Source of the DNA: DATLLN01 sp963809205 | GTDB taxonomy: Bacteria; Actinomycetota; Thermoleophilia; Gaiellales; JAICJC01 | Direction of reading: 5' to 3' | Length of the DNA stretch: 64,000 bases | Assembly: GCA_963809205.1 (NCBI GenBank) | Contig: CAWEIS010000004.1 | Coordinates: 1-64,000, forward strand | In this document: positions 21,127 through 30,284 of the stretch, in pieces | Numbering within the stretch: the stretch's first letter is position 1 | How the letters are laid out: each line of letters starts with the position of its first letter | The notes under the pieces: generated by a model | Database searches by the model: none | Told to the model about the DNA's origin: nothing | Seen by the model: the letters and a program-made list of their open reading frames with translations, nothing else | Program-made: the position numbers and the translations under genes

Positions 21127-24123
21127 TCACATCTCGGCCGCCGTGGCGCAGCCCTTGGCGGTGCACAGCTCGAGTGCGATCCTGGCCTCGGTCGCGCCCG
21201 CATCGGAGTCGCCCGCCGCAATCAGCGCACGGGCGAGCGTCATGCGGGCCTCGGCGTCCAACAGCACCCAGTCCGCGGAGGACGTCAGCTCGACGGCTTC
21301 ACGGGCGAACCGCAGGGCGCCGTCGACATCGCCCTCGGCCAGGTGCACCTCGGACAACGCCAGCGCCGGCAGCGTCCGCTCCTCGAGCCCTCCGAGGGTC
21401 GCTGCGACGTCGGCTGCGACGACCGCGTCGGCCCTGGCGTCCTCGAGGAACCCCAGTCGCGCTTCGGCCACGGCCAGGAGGCCCCGTGTCACGGCCGCGT
21501 TCCCGATCTGGCCCCGGCGCTCCTCCTCCGAGGCGATGAACCCGAGCAGCGTCCGCGCTTCGTCGAACCTGCCGGCGCGCACCAGCGCCTCTGCGCGGTT
21601 CCGGTCGGAGCGCAGGAAGTGCGTCCGGCCGAGATCGACCTCGATCTCCCGCGCGGCGTCGAGCATCCGCCACGCATCGTCGGCACGGCCCGCAAGCACC
21701 GCGAGCATGGCCTGGCCCTGCATCAGCTCGGCACGCACGGTTGGCCGCATGCCGATCTCGTCGATCAGCCCGCCCAGCAGGCGCTCGGCGTCCGGGATGG
21801 GTAGCGGCGACTCCACCGCCGCCGCGTTCAGAATCGCGACCGCCCACACCGAGTCCTCATCCGCAGCCCGCAACGTGTCGAGCGCGCGGACCACCGATGC
21901 GAGCGCGTCGGCGGAGCGCCCGAGCGAGTACTCGCTCTCGGCCCGGGCGCACAGCGCCGTCGCCAGTGCGCGCGGGTCGTCCAGCTCCTCGAGCTCACGG
22001 AGCGCGGCGCTCGTCTCGGCGATCACGTACTCGTCGGAGATGGTGAGCGGTGCGGCCTCGGACGCTGCGCCGAGACGCAGAATGCGGGCACGCAGCTCGA
22101 CCGCGCGCAGGCCGTGCTCGGCCGCGAGCTCCGCGCCGTCGTCGAGCAGCCGTTGCACTTCCTCGTTCGGAAGCAGGTTCCAGCCGGCGGCGGCGAGCTC
22201 GATCATCGACCCGGCTCGCAGGGGGCTCGCGGCCGGAAGCAGGTCCAGCGAGCGTTCGAGGAACGCGCGCGCCGCAACGGGATCGCCCATCGAGTCGGCG
22301 CGCCGTCCTGCCGCCGCCAGCCGCGCGCCGGCATCCTCGGCGAGCCGCACTGTCGTCTCGTCCTCGACGCCGAGTTCCGCCCGAAGCCGGCAGGCGCATT
22401 CCATGTGGTGGCCGCACGCCGCGTCGTCGCCGCCATTCGCGTCGAGCCAGCGAGCGAACTGCATGTGCAGCTCGCTGCGGCGCTGCTTGGGGATCAGGCC
22501 GTAGGCGGCTTCGTGCAGCAGGGTGTGGACGAACTGCTGCCGACCCGGAGCCGTCGGCTCGATCAGCTCACGGTGCGAGAGGCTGTCGAGCTCGGACCCG
22601 ACATGCCTGCCCGCCAGCGCCTCGACGGGGGCCACCGAGAAGTCCCGGCCGGCAACGGCTGCGATGCTCACGACCTCGCGCTCCGGTTCGGGCAGCGCCT
22701 CCAGCCGCGCGGCCAGCAGGACCTGGATCGACCGGGGCAGCCCATCCGAGTGCGGGTCGTCGCCGACGAATGCCGCGAGATGCTCGGCGAACAGCGGGTT
22801 GCCCTCGGCCGCCTCGATCACCCTCGCAGCCTCGTCATCCGGCAGTGACGGGCTGGCGAGCGTGAGCAGGCGCCTCGTCTGCCCGTCGTCAAGTCGCTCG
22901 AGGACGAGTGTGCACGCGTTCGTCCCGGACCCCCAGGCGCCGCGCCGGTCGGCGAACTCCGGCCGTGCCGTGCAGACCACCAGCAGGGGGTTCCGCCCGC
23001 CGCGGTCCACGAGCTGGTCGACGACGTCGAGCAACGCTTCCTCGGCCCAGTGAACATCCTCCAGCACGATCAGCACCGGCCCGACGGCCGCCATCGCACC
23101 GATCAGGCGTGAGAGGGCCCACGCCGCATCGGGGCCTCCAGCTGCGCCCAGCGGCGCAAGGCACGCGGCGACCGCCACCGTGTCGGGGTGCCCCGCCATC
23201 AGGACGTCGACCTCCGCCGCGGTGATGCTGCCACTCGAGGTCGCGCCCCGAACCGCCTCGACCAGCGGCTCGAGCGATGACGACACGCTGGTCGCCCGGC
23301 AGTGCCCGACCAGCAGCCGGACATCGTCACGGAGGCGGGGCAGCTCGGAGACGAGCCGGGACTTCCCGATGCCCGCCTGCCCGAGCGTGGTGACCAGGTG
23401 CGGCCTGCTCACCTCGGCGGTTCGCCCGACGGCCCAGCGCAGCAGGTCGAGCTCCGACTCGCGGCCGACCATCGGCAGATCGAGCCGGCGCCGCTGTGCG
23501 ACCGCTGCGGTGTCGACCGCCTCCAGCCGCCACGCGGTGAGCGGCTCCGACTTGCCCTTCGCCGGCACCGCCGCCACAGGCTCTCCATCGACCGCATGTG
23601 CGACCAGCGCCCACGTCGCCTCGCCGACGAACACCTCGCCGGGCGGCGCGGCCTGCTCGAGCCGGGCAGCGATGTTCACCGCGTCGCCGACGACCAGGGA
23701 CTCGGCGAGCGACGCGTCCCCCGCCAGCACCTCGCCGGTGTTGACGCCGATCCGAGCATCGAGCTCGCCCATCGCCCGCACCGCATCGCGCATCTCCAGC
23801 GCCGCCCGAACCGCGCGGAGCGCGTCGTCCTCGTGCACCACCGGCACGCCGAACACGGCGACCAGGGCATCGCCGATCACCTTCTGGACGGTGCCTCCGT
23901 GGCGCTCCACCGGCTCGCGGGCGACCGCGTAGAACCGTGCCATCGTGTCGCGGAGCACCTCCGGGTCGAGGCGCTCGCCGAGCTCGGTCGACCCGACGAC
24001 GTCGCAGAACAGCACCGTCACCGTCTTTCGCACCTCGGCCGCGACGGCGAGCGGCGCCCCGCAGGAGGAGCAGAACCGGGAGCCGACGGGTACGGACGCA
24101 CCACACTGGACGCAGGTGTTCAT
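21127..24123 (-). CDS. Zinc-ribbon / class III cyclase / AAA-type ATPase signalling protein
   Basis: A 998-aa protein read from the ATG at 24123, because the zinc ribbon (CVQCGASVPVGSRFCSSCG) begins right there; the open frame extends to 24612 without recognisable sequence. Next is a class III cyclase domain (about 33-190) that keeps all key residues: LFCDVVGSTE, QKVIGDALVAVFG with the adenine Lys, and VVGDAVNIAARLEQ with Asp, Asn and Arg. A predicted ATPase follows, with Walker A GQAGIGKS (about 246) and LIVLEDVHWAEE (about 349), then about 500 residues of TPR-like helical repeats. Of the three cyclases in this region this is the one most likely to make a cyclic nucleotide. It starts divergently from the MarR-like locus. 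Confidence 0.9.
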   Translation of the reverse strand: MNTCVQCGASVPVGSRFCSSCGAPLAVAAEVRKTVTVLFCDVVGSTELGERLDPEVLRDTMARFYAVAREPVERHGGTVQKVIGDALVAVFGVPVVHEDDALRAVRAALEMRDAVRAMGELDARIGVNTGEVLAGDASLAESLVVGDAVNIAARLEQAAPPGEVFVGEATWALVAHAVDGEPVAAVPAKGKSEPLTAWRLEAVDTAAVAQRRRLDLPMVGRESELDLLRWAVGRTAEVSRPHLVTTLGQAGIGKSRLVSELPRLRDDVRLLVGHCRATSVSSSLEPLVEAVRGATSSGSITAAEVDVLMAGHPDTVAVAACLAPLGAAGGPDAAWALSRLIGAMAAVGPVLIVLEDVHWAEEALLDVVDQLVDRGGRNPLLVVCTARPEFADRRGAWGSGTNACTLVLERLDDGQTRRLLTLASPSLPDDEAARVIEAAEGNPLFAEHLAAFVGDDPHSDGLPRSIQVLLAARLEALPEPEREVVSIAAVAGRDFSVAPVEALAGRHVGSELDSLSHRELIEPTAPGRQQFVHTLLHEAAYGLIPKQRRSELHMQFARWLDANGGDDAACGHHMECACRLRAELGVEDETTVRLAEDAGARLAAAGRRADSMGDPVAARAFLERSLDLLPAASPLRAGSMIELAAAGWNLLPNEEVQRLLDDGAELAAEHGLRAVELRARILRLGAASEAAPLTISDEYVIAETSAALRELEELDDPRALATALCARAESEYSLGRSADALASVVRALDTLRAADEDSVWAVAILNAAAVESPLPIPDAERLLGGLIDEIGMRPTVRAELMQGQAMLAVLAGRADDAWRMLDAAREIEVDLGRTHFLRSDRNRAEALVRAGRFDEARTLLGFIASEEERRGQIGNAAVTRGLLAVAEARLGFLEDARADAVVAADVAATLGGLEERTLPALALSEVHLAEGDVDGALRFAREAVELTSSADWVLLDAEARMTLARALIAAGDSDAGATEARIALELCTAKGCATAAEM

Positions 24124-24258
24124 GCCCAAGTGTCTCATGTGGACGGATGCAGCGCTTGAACGCCACATCAGCCGGAGTGGCATAAGCACGGCTAGAGTCG
24201 CGCACGATGACGGCGGTAGCGCCGACGGCCGAGCGCTGATCGCCTTCGGGCTCTCTGG

Positions 24259-24790
24259 TTGATCCGCGAGGTCCCGCTGCGCCAAACGATCGCGTCGTCT
24301 CCCAAGGTGGGCGAGTCCTTCGCCAGGCCCACCGAGGCGAGCTCGTTCACCGAGCTCCAGGCACAGGCCAGCTCGCTTGCCCGCCGTGAGAAGCGGCGGA
24401 TCGTCTACGAGCGGCTGAACCGGCGGGCGGGGCTCGACCTGACCCCAGGAGACGTGGCTGCTGTTCCGGCTGGCGGAGATCGGATCGGCGTCGGCGGCCC
24501 AGCGGGTCGGCCGCGACCGGGAGCGGCTGCGGGATTCGTTCCGGGCGCTGGTCGAGCGCGGGCTGGTGGTGGCGGACAGCCCCGATCCGGAACGCGGGAT
24601 CTGGACGGTCACCCCGGCCGGCAGTCAGGTGCTCGACCGGCTGGGAGACGCCCGGCGCGCGGGTGTCACCGAGCTGCTGGCGGACTGGTCGCCCGAGCTG
24701 CACCCCGACATCCTGCAGTTGATCGACGAGCTCAGCACGAGCCTGGCCGAGGAGGCGCCACACGACGCGGAGCAGCCGGTGGCCACCTGA
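24259..24790 (+). pseudogene. MarR-like winged-helix regulator with one frameshift
   Basis: Two plus-strand frames make one MarR-type protein. The first (from a TTG at 24259; the true start is uncertain) ends its useful part at YERLNRRAGLDLT. The next frame continues QETWLLFRLAEIGS, then the recognition region AQRVGRDRERLRDSFRALVERGLVV, the wing and WTVTPAGSQVLDRL, to a stop at 24790. The shift is +1 within the CCCC run at 24443-24446, so one surplus C explains it. Without it the protein would be about 175 aa. It is adjacent to and divergent from the cyclase/ATPase gene, but any regulatory link is unproven. Confidence 0.65.
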
Positions 24791-24801
24791 CCGCCGAGCA
24801 A

Positions 24802-24836
24802 AGACCGGGGGAGCCGGAGCGCAGCTCCCCCGGTCT
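24802..24836. terminator. Thirteen-bp GC hairpin between convergent genes
   Basis: Perfect AGACCGGGGGAGC/GCTCCCCCGGTCT stem with a 9-nt loop lies between the MarR-like stop (24790) and the exported protein stop (24844). It is symmetrical enough to terminate both. Confidence 0.7.
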
Positions 24837-24843
24837 CGGCGGA

Positions 24844-25605
24844 TCAGACCACCCTGCACTCTCCGCGCTTCTTGCCACCCACGACGTTCGGCGACCCCTC
24901 GGAGTCACCGACCTGCGCGTGCGGGCTGTTGTTGAAGCACGTCAGGTCGCCGTGGATGTGGTTGGTCACGATCTCCATCGCATCCAGGTCGCCGAAGCGG
25001 TTGTCCCAGAGGTGGACGCTGCCGCCGACGTGGTTGCGGATGAATCCCATCCAGCAGCTGCGCACACCCGAGATCCAGACGCTACCGCCGATCCAGCTGT
25101 CCTCCTGCGTGTAGTAGTAGGGACCGCCGAACAGGGCGGTCGACGAGCAGTCCATGCTGGCGCCGCCGCCCTGGATGCTGATGTTGTGCTTGATCGTGTT
25201 GCCGTGCATGATCACGGCGGCCGCGCCGTTGGTCTTCAGGCTGCCTCCGATGACGTCGTCGGAGGTGCCGCTGCAGCCGGCCGACGGCGCACAGCCGAAG
25301 CCGAGCACGGCGCCGCTCCCGACCAGCAGATCCTGACCGATGTGCACCGTGCCCATATGGATCGAGTCGAGGATCGCGTGGTCAGCCAGGACGAGGTTGC
25401 CGCTGATCGTCACGGTGCGGTTGTCCGGGATCGTGCAGAACCCGGTGATGCGGAGCGACTGGTAGTGGCCCGACGCGACGTTGCCCGACTTGCAGGTGGC
25501 GTGGCCGAACCCGCCGGACGTGCCACCCGCGCTCGCGCTGGACGCGCTCACCAGTAAAACGGCACCGACGACGATCATCGGAGCCAGACGTCTGAGTGCC
25601 TTCAT
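24844..25605 (-). CDS. Exported Gly/Asn-rich beta-solenoid-like protein
   Basis: A 253-aa protein from the ATG at 25605, with GGAGG 9 nt upstream. Signal peptide MKALRRLAPMIVVGAVLLVS with ASA-G cleavage. The mature chain is built from short repeated strands, TVTISGNLVLADHAI, TVHIGQDLLVGSGAV, IGGSLKTNGAAAVIMHGN, SIQGGG and IGGSVWISG, each 18-25 residues and turning at Gly/Asn/Asp. This is the signature of a right-handed beta-helix or bactofilin-like solenoid. Eight to nine Cys residues suggest disulfides after export. No catalytic motif is visible. A second beta-helix protein lies immediately upstream on the same strand, so the two may act together at the surface. Confidence 0.65.
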   Translation of the reverse strand: MKALRRLAPMIVVGAVLLVSASSASAGGTSGGFGHATCKSGNVASGHYQSLRITGFCTIPDNRTVTISGNLVLADHAILDSIHMGTVHIGQDLLVGSGAVLGFGCAPSAGCSGTSDDVIGGSLKTNGAAAVIMHGNTIKHNISIQGGGASMDCSSTALFGGPYYYTQEDSWIGGSVWISGVRSCWMGFIRNHVGGSVHLWDNRFGDLDAMEIVTNHIHGDLTCFNNSPHAQVGDSEGSPNVVGGKKRGECRVV

Positions 25606-25705
25606 GGGCACACCTCCCACACGGGCCGCTCCCCCAGTGGTCTGCGGCTTCGCCGCGACTTTACCCATCCGCACCAGCTCTGAAAAGCGCCGTGCCTACA
25701 CCCGG

Positions 25706-25739
25706 CGCATCGGTGGGGGCCGCCGCCCCACCCGATGCG
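25706..25739 (-). terminator. Hairpin after the beta-helix gene
   Basis: CGCATCGGTGGGG pairs with CCCCACCCGATGCG (one bulged base), beginning 7 bp after the stop of the gene ending at 25746. It separates that gene from the next exported gene downstream. Confidence 0.55.
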
Positions 25740-25745
25740 TCCGGC

Positions 25746-27041
25746 TCAGTAGCCCGCGTAGGCCCGGGCGACCTCCGAGTTGCACGCCTGGAGCTTGTCG
25801 ACTCCACCGCCCGACGGTGCCGACTTGAAATCGGCGAGCGTCTGGTCGTACCCGATGTCGGCGATGGACACCTGGGTGCCCGCGGGTGCCGCGCTGGCGA
25901 TGACAGCAGCCGACGTGGTGCGCGGCGCCGGGTCGGGGAACTGCCCCGCCGACACGGAATCCTGGGCGAGATGACCGGCCACGAAGCAGCCGGCGCCGAC
26001 CGTGGTCGACGTGAACCGGCCGGGATGGCCGGCGTTCACGCCGTGGCAGGTGCCGCCCGGCCGGACATCCTCGCCGGACGTGGCGCCCAGCTTGACGCCC
26101 TCCCGCATCGAGATGCCGCCGACTCCCGAGATCACGACGTGGTCGGAATCGGCGCAGTGCGGCGTGAGCGCGACGGTGCGATTGCCGTTCTCGCCGTACA
26201 GCCCCTCGGCATAGAGGTAGTGGATGCCCGAAGCCGATCCGTCGGTCTCCAGCCGCAGCGCGGTGCCGCCTGACGTCCAGATGTCGCCGACGAAGACGTG
26301 CGACAGGGAGGTCAGCTGGTTCGGCCCGTAGCCCTGCGGGCTGCCGGTGTTCGTGTGATGGCGGTAGATGCCGTATGAAGGCGACTGCGCCAGCGTTCCG
26401 TGGCTGACGACGGCCGCCGAGTTGGTGACCTGCGACTGGATGGTGTGGAACCACTCGAGCTGCCAGTGGGACGTGCCGATCAGGAAGAACGCGCGCCTGC
26501 TCGAGCCGCGCGGAGCGCCGGTGGCCAGGTCGATCTGGAACCGCCGGCGGTCGATCCCGGACAACGCCGCGCCGGTCGCCCGGCCATGGGTGACCGTGAC
26601 GTTGGTCAGCCCGCTGAGGTCGAACATCGAGCCGTTCTGCTGCCAGCCGTAGACCAGTGTGATCCCGTCGTCGACCTCCAGCCGGGTGTTCGACAGCATC
26701 TTGATCGGTGCGGTCAGGACGACCCGGTTTGCTCCAGCGAACGCCGGGCTGGACTGCGAGCGGACGATCCGGACGATGCCCTGCGAGGCGTTCGCCCCGA
26801 GGCCGGCCGTCGGCCCGTTGCGCTGCACCGGCGGATCGAAGTCGCGCTTCTTCTCGGCGGCGGCGAGTGCCGCGTTGATCGACGACGACGTCACCTTGGC
26901 GACGTCGAGATCGATCTCGCCAGGCACGGGCGGCCGGGCGAACGCCCCCTGGGCGACAGCCAGGATGCACGCCCCAATGGCGAGCAGCAGGGCGGTTTTC
27001 AGTGTACGGCGACGCCGTACACCGCGGTACTGGTGCTTCAT
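25746..27041 (-). CDS. Exported right-handed beta-helix (pectate-lyase-fold-like) protein
   Basis: A 431-aa protein from the ATG at 27041 with GAGGGG upstream. Very basic n-region (KHQYRGVRRRRTLK), hydrophobic core and a QGAFA-R cleavage site. The chain has the parallel-beta-helix layout: RLEVDDGITLVYG, LTNVTVTHGRATG, SHWQLEWFHTIQ, LSHVFVGDIWTSGGTALRLE and DHVVISGVGGISM, with a conserved Asn/Gly ladder. GH28-type Asp pairs and pectate-lyase Arg are not placed convincingly, so I do not assign an activity; it may be a polysaccharide-binding or -cleaving surface protein. A perfect 21-bp palindrome covers codons 7-13. Confidence 0.65.
   Translation of the reverse strand: MKHQYRGVRRRRTLKTALLLAIGACILAVAQGAFARPPVPGEIDLDVAKVTSSSINAALAAAEKKRDFDPPVQRNGPTAGLGANASQGIVRIVRSQSSPAFAGANRVVLTAPIKMLSNTRLEVDDGITLVYGWQQNGSMFDLSGLTNVTVTHGRATGAALSGIDRRRFQIDLATGAPRGSSRRAFFLIGTSHWQLEWFHTIQSQVTNSAAVVSHGTLAQSPSYGIYRHHTNTGSPQGYGPNQLTSLSHVFVGDIWTSGGTALRLETDGSASGIHYLYAEGLYGENGNRTVALTPHCADSDHVVISGVGGISMREGVKLGATSGEDVRPGGTCHGVNAGHPGRFTSTTVGAGCFVAGHLAQDSVSAGQFPDPAPRTTSAAVIASAAPAGTQVSIADIGYDQTLADFKSAPSGGGVDKLQACNSEVARAYAGY
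27002..27022. repeat. Palindrome inside the start of the beta-helix gene
   Basis: GTGTACGGCG-A-CGCCGTACAC: two perfect 10-bp arms about one central base, falling in codons 7-13 of the gene starting at 27041 and encoding its Arg-rich n-region. As RNA the fold would need a larger loop; as DNA it is a near-ideal operator shape. Confidence 0.5.
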
Positions 27042-27225
27042 TTGAGATGACCCCTCGTTCAGCCGCCGACCGCCGCGTTGGCAGCGGAGGCGCGTGATCC
27101 CTTGCCTTCAATGGATCGGCGCGAACGAGGCCTGGCTGCGCCCGGAATGTGGTAATCCGGGACGCGCGCGAGGTGAGCCTTACTGACGCGATGTGGTCAT
27201 CGCGAAAGCACCGTTTCAGTGTTGA

Positions 27226-28797
27226 CTATGGCCCGACGACGAACACGGCGGAGCGGGCGACGTCCCGGTAGCCGTCGTCGAGCAACAGGCGCATCTGGTA
27301 CCGGCCGGGCTTGAGCGGCCAGGGACCACCCGAGCCGGCGTCGAACGTCAGCTCGCCGGCGGGGTCCGTGTGCGTGTACTCGTAGGCCAGGTAGTAGCCG
27401 TTTCCGCAATAGCCAACTGAGCAGTTGGCGGGATGCTGGTGGGCGTCGCCGGCTCCCGCCCGAAACAGGCCGATCCAGTCCCAGTGCATCCCCGGATCGT
27501 TCTTCCAGCGCACCACGATCGGCTCGCCCGGCGCGTACGACCGGCTGGCCGTCGCGATCCACGGCTTCGCGGCAGGTGCCTTCACCCATACGCCCATGCG
27601 CGCCGTGACGCGGCCTGACGCATCGGCCAGCACCGCGTCGTATGCGCCCGGAGACAGGTTGGCGGTCGGGAAGACCGGCGTGCCGTGCACCGCCCCGCCG
27701 GTTGGCTGCGACAGCAGGGCGGCCGAGGTCGGATCCCCGGCGTGCACGATCGCAACCTGGTCGGCCGCCGTTCGCGTGCCAAACCAGACCTTAAGCGGGT
27801 CACCGCGATCGATCAGACGCCGGGTGACGCCGACGAACGCCGGCGGCGCGGCCGGCGCCACGCGGAATGTCGACACCACGCCGCGGTGGTCGGACGGCCA
27901 CGGCCCGACCGCGACATCGACATCGGCCCCACCCGGCTCGCCGACGATCCGGCTGGCGGTCGTCCGCACCGGCCCCATGTGGAGCACCCAGTCGATCCGG
28001 TCGAACACCTCGTGCGGGTCCTCCTCCGGGCCGCCGGGCGTCCACGTGAAGCCCGGCACCGCGATCGGATCGGGATTGATCTCGCGGTACGAGTCAGCGA
28101 ACCCCACGCGCTGCAGCGCCTCGCTGACCGGCCATTTGACCGGGTAGGGCACGTCGCTTCGCACCGCCGCCACGGCCGCCGTCCAGTCGAGCGACGACGG
28201 TGAGTTGAAGTCGCCGGTCAGGAATACGGGGACGCCGGCGGCGGCCAGCGGCGGCAGCTCGCGCAGCTGGTCGGCGATGAACGGCAGCCGGGCCGTCCGC
28301 TCGAGCTGCAGTACCTGCTGCAGCGTGCCGCCGTCCCGCACCAGGTACGGGCCGTACGGATCGGACGGCAGGTGGGTGTTGGCCAGGGCGACATAGCGGC
28401 CCGGCGAGAGCTCGGCGTACACGTAGACGCCGTTGCCGCCCGACGGATCGATCAGCGGGTAGCGGGAAATGATCGACGTCCGCGGGCTCGCGTACCACCC
28501 GAGCAGATCCGCGATCGTCTGCGTGTTCATCTCCGGCTCCTGCAGGCCGACGGCGTCGGCGCCCGACCGCTGGATGGCGAAGGCGATCTTCTGTAGCCCG
28601 CGCACGCAGCCCGTCTCGCGGTGGCAGAACTCCCGGGTGCGCAGATTCAGCTCGTCGCCGCCGTGGAAGATGTTCTGCGTCATCACCTTCAGGGTGACGT
28701 CGGGCGGCGGCGGGTCGGCGCCTGCGGGCGCGGCGGCCGACGCACCGGCAGCGAGGACGGCCAGAAGGGCAAGCAGGAGCCTCTGCGTACGTGACAC
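27226..28797 (-). CDS. Exported endonuclease/exonuclease/phosphatase (EEP) family protein
   Basis: A 523-aa protein starting at a GTG. Signal peptide RTQRLLLALLAVLAAGASAAAPAGA. Residues about 35-315 are an EEP domain: KVMTQNIF (Asn), VGLQEPE (metal Glu), ALANTHLPS (His), FLTGDFNSPSS (Asp/Asn), DRIDWVLH and PSDHRGVVSTF (Asp-His). All catalytic positions are present. The family includes exported nucleases, sphingomyelinases and inositol phosphatases, so the substrate is open. The last ~200 residues hold two Ig-like beta domains (SYAPGEPIVVRWKN, GMHWDWIGLFRAG, KPGRYQMRLLLDDG). It shares a short intergenic space with the divergent MFS gene. Confidence 0.8.
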   Translation of the reverse strand: MSRTQRLLLALLAVLAAGASAAAPAGADPPPPDVTLKVMTQNIFHGGDELNLRTREFCHRETGCVRGLQKIAFAIQRSGADAVGLQEPEMNTQTIADLLGWYASPRTSIISRYPLIDPSGGNGVYVYAELSPGRYVALANTHLPSDPYGPYLVRDGGTLQQVLQLERTARLPFIADQLRELPPLAAAGVPVFLTGDFNSPSSLDWTAAVAAVRSDVPYPVKWPVSEALQRVGFADSYREINPDPIAVPGFTWTPGGPEEDPHEVFDRIDWVLHMGPVRTTASRIVGEPGGADVDVAVGPWPSDHRGVVSTFRVAPAAPPAFVGVTRRLIDRGDPLKVWFGTRTAADQVAIVHAGDPTSAALLSQPTGGAVHGTPVFPTANLSPGAYDAVLADASGRVTARMGVWVKAPAAKPWIATASRSYAPGEPIVVRWKNDPGMHWDWIGLFRAGAGDAHQHPANCSVGYCGNGYYLAYEYTHTDPAGELTFDAGSGGPWPLKPGRYQMRLLLDDGYRDVARSAVFVVGP

Positions 28798-28853
28798 CCG
28801 CCGAGGCTAGAGCCAAAACGGACGCGGGTCAATGGGGACTATCGTGCGCGCCG

Positions 28854-30179
28854 GTGCGCCAGCTGCTGGTCGACATCTCCCCGCTGCGCGACTCGGTGGC
28901 CTATCGCCGGCTGTGGTTCAACGATCTGCTGTCGGCCGGAGCCTCGCAGGTCTCGGTCGTCGCGCTGCCCTACCAGGTGTACGCGCTGACCGGCTCGTCG
29001 CTGCTGGTCGGGCTGATCGGGCTCGCGGCGCTGATCCCCCTGCTGGTCGGCGCCGTGGTCGCCGGCGCCATCACGGACTCGTTCGACCGGCGGCGGCTGC
29101 TGGTCGCCAGCCAGCTGGTCGCCGCAATGTGCTCGCTGGGGCTGGCGCTGCTGGCGGCCGAGGGCACGCCGCCGCTGGTTGCGCTGTACGCGCTGGTCGC
29201 CGTGCAGGCGTTCGCGGCCGCCATCGAGTCCCCTGTCCGCAACGCGGTGGTGCCCGGGCTGGTCGGACTCGACCGCGTCCCTGCCGCGTCTGCGCTGAAC
29301 CAGACGGTCGACCAGCTGTCGGCGATCGCCGGTCCGGCCTTCGCCGGGCTGCTGCTGGCCGCCGTCGGACTGACCACGACCTATGCCGTCGCCGCCGTGG
29401 TGTTCGCAGTCGCCGTGATCGCAGCGGCGCTGCTGCCGGCGCTGACACCGCACGGCGGCGGGTCGGCGCCGGGTCTGCGGGCGGTGATCGACGGCCTCCG
29501 CTTCGCTCGCAGCCGGCCGGCGCTGCTCTCGACCTTCGCCATCGACCTGAACGCGATGATCTTCGGGATGCCCCGCGCGCTGTTCCCGGCGCTTGCCAAG
29601 AGCACGTTTCGGGTCGGCCCGGGAGGCCTCGGGCTGCTCTACGCCGCGCCCGCCGTCGGTGCGCTGATCGCCGCCGTCGGCAGCGGCTGGGTAGGGCGCG
29701 TGCACCGCCAGGGGGTCGCCGTGATCGGCGCCGTGATCGTGTGGGGCGCGTCGATCGCCGTCTTCGGGCTGGTGCCCGGCGACCTGTTCTGGCTGGCGCT
29801 GCTCCTGCTCGCCGTTGCCGGGGCGGCCGACGTCGTCTCCGCGGTATTCCGCAACACGATCATGCAGCAGGAGGCGCCCGACCGGATGCGCGGGCGGATG
29901 GCGTCGCTGCACATCGCCGTCGTCACCGGCGGCCCGCGGGTCGGCGACCTCGAGTCGGGCACCGTCGCGCGGCTCACGTCGGTGCAGACATCGGTCGTCT
30001 CGGGCGGCCTGATCTGCATCGCCGGAGTGGCCGTGCTGCACCTGATCTCACCGGCGCTGGCGCGGTACACACGAACCTCACAGGGTGATCCAATCGTCCC
30101 CCAACAGGGGGATGCAAAAGTAGCTCTCGACGAAGACGGCCAGGAGAGAGATCGATCGCAGACACCCTCTCCTGACTGA
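28854..30179 (+). CDS. MFS transporter, EntS-like exporter family
   Basis: A 441-aa major-facilitator protein with about 12 hydrophobic helices. I take the GTG at 28854 as start (MRQLLVDISPLRDSVAYRRLW); the frame is open back to 28791 but would overlap the divergent EEP start. After helix 2 the loop carries GAITDSFDRRRLL, the MFS motif A equivalent, and AAIESPVRNAVVPGLV and AASALNQTV follow as in enterobactin-exporter-like MFS_3 proteins. The second half has MRGRMASLHIAVVTGGPRVGDLE, characteristic of the same family. It probably exports a small molecule such as a siderophore or drug. The hydrophilic C-terminal tail (about 35 aa) is unremarkable. Confidence 0.85.
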   Translation: MRQLLVDISPLRDSVAYRRLWFNDLLSAGASQVSVVALPYQVYALTGSSLLVGLIGLAALIPLLVGAVVAGAITDSFDRRRLLVASQLVAAMCSLGLALLAAEGTPPLVALYALVAVQAFAAAIESPVRNAVVPGLVGLDRVPAASALNQTVDQLSAIAGPAFAGLLLAAVGLTTTYAVAAVVFAVAVIAAALLPALTPHGGGSAPGLRAVIDGLRFARSRPALLSTFAIDLNAMIFGMPRALFPALAKSTFRVGPGGLGLLYAAPAVGALIAAVGSGWVGRVHRQGVAVIGAVIVWGASIAVFGLVPGDLFWLALLLLAVAGAADVVSAVFRNTIMQQEAPDRMRGRMASLHIAVVTGGPRVGDLESGTVARLTSVQTSVVSGGLICIAGVAVLHLISPALARYTRTSQGDPIVPQQGDAKVALDEDGQERDRSQTPSPD

Positions 30180-30250
30180 CAGCCACGAACCGACCGTCCG
30201 TGGCAACCGATCGCAGCCGGGGTGCGACCCCCGGTGATCCTCCCCCTCCA

Positions 30251-30284
30251 GCCGCCCGGTAAGACTCCCCGCTTACCGGGCGGC
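30251..30284. terminator. Thirteen-bp hairpin between convergent genes
   Basis: Perfect GCCGCCCGGTAAG/CTTACCGGGCGGC stem with an 8-nt loop, lying after the MFS stop (30179) and overlapping the stop of the DUF72 gene (30273). It is suited to terminating both directions. The bases between 30180 and 30250 hold nothing else I can identify. Confidence 0.7.
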
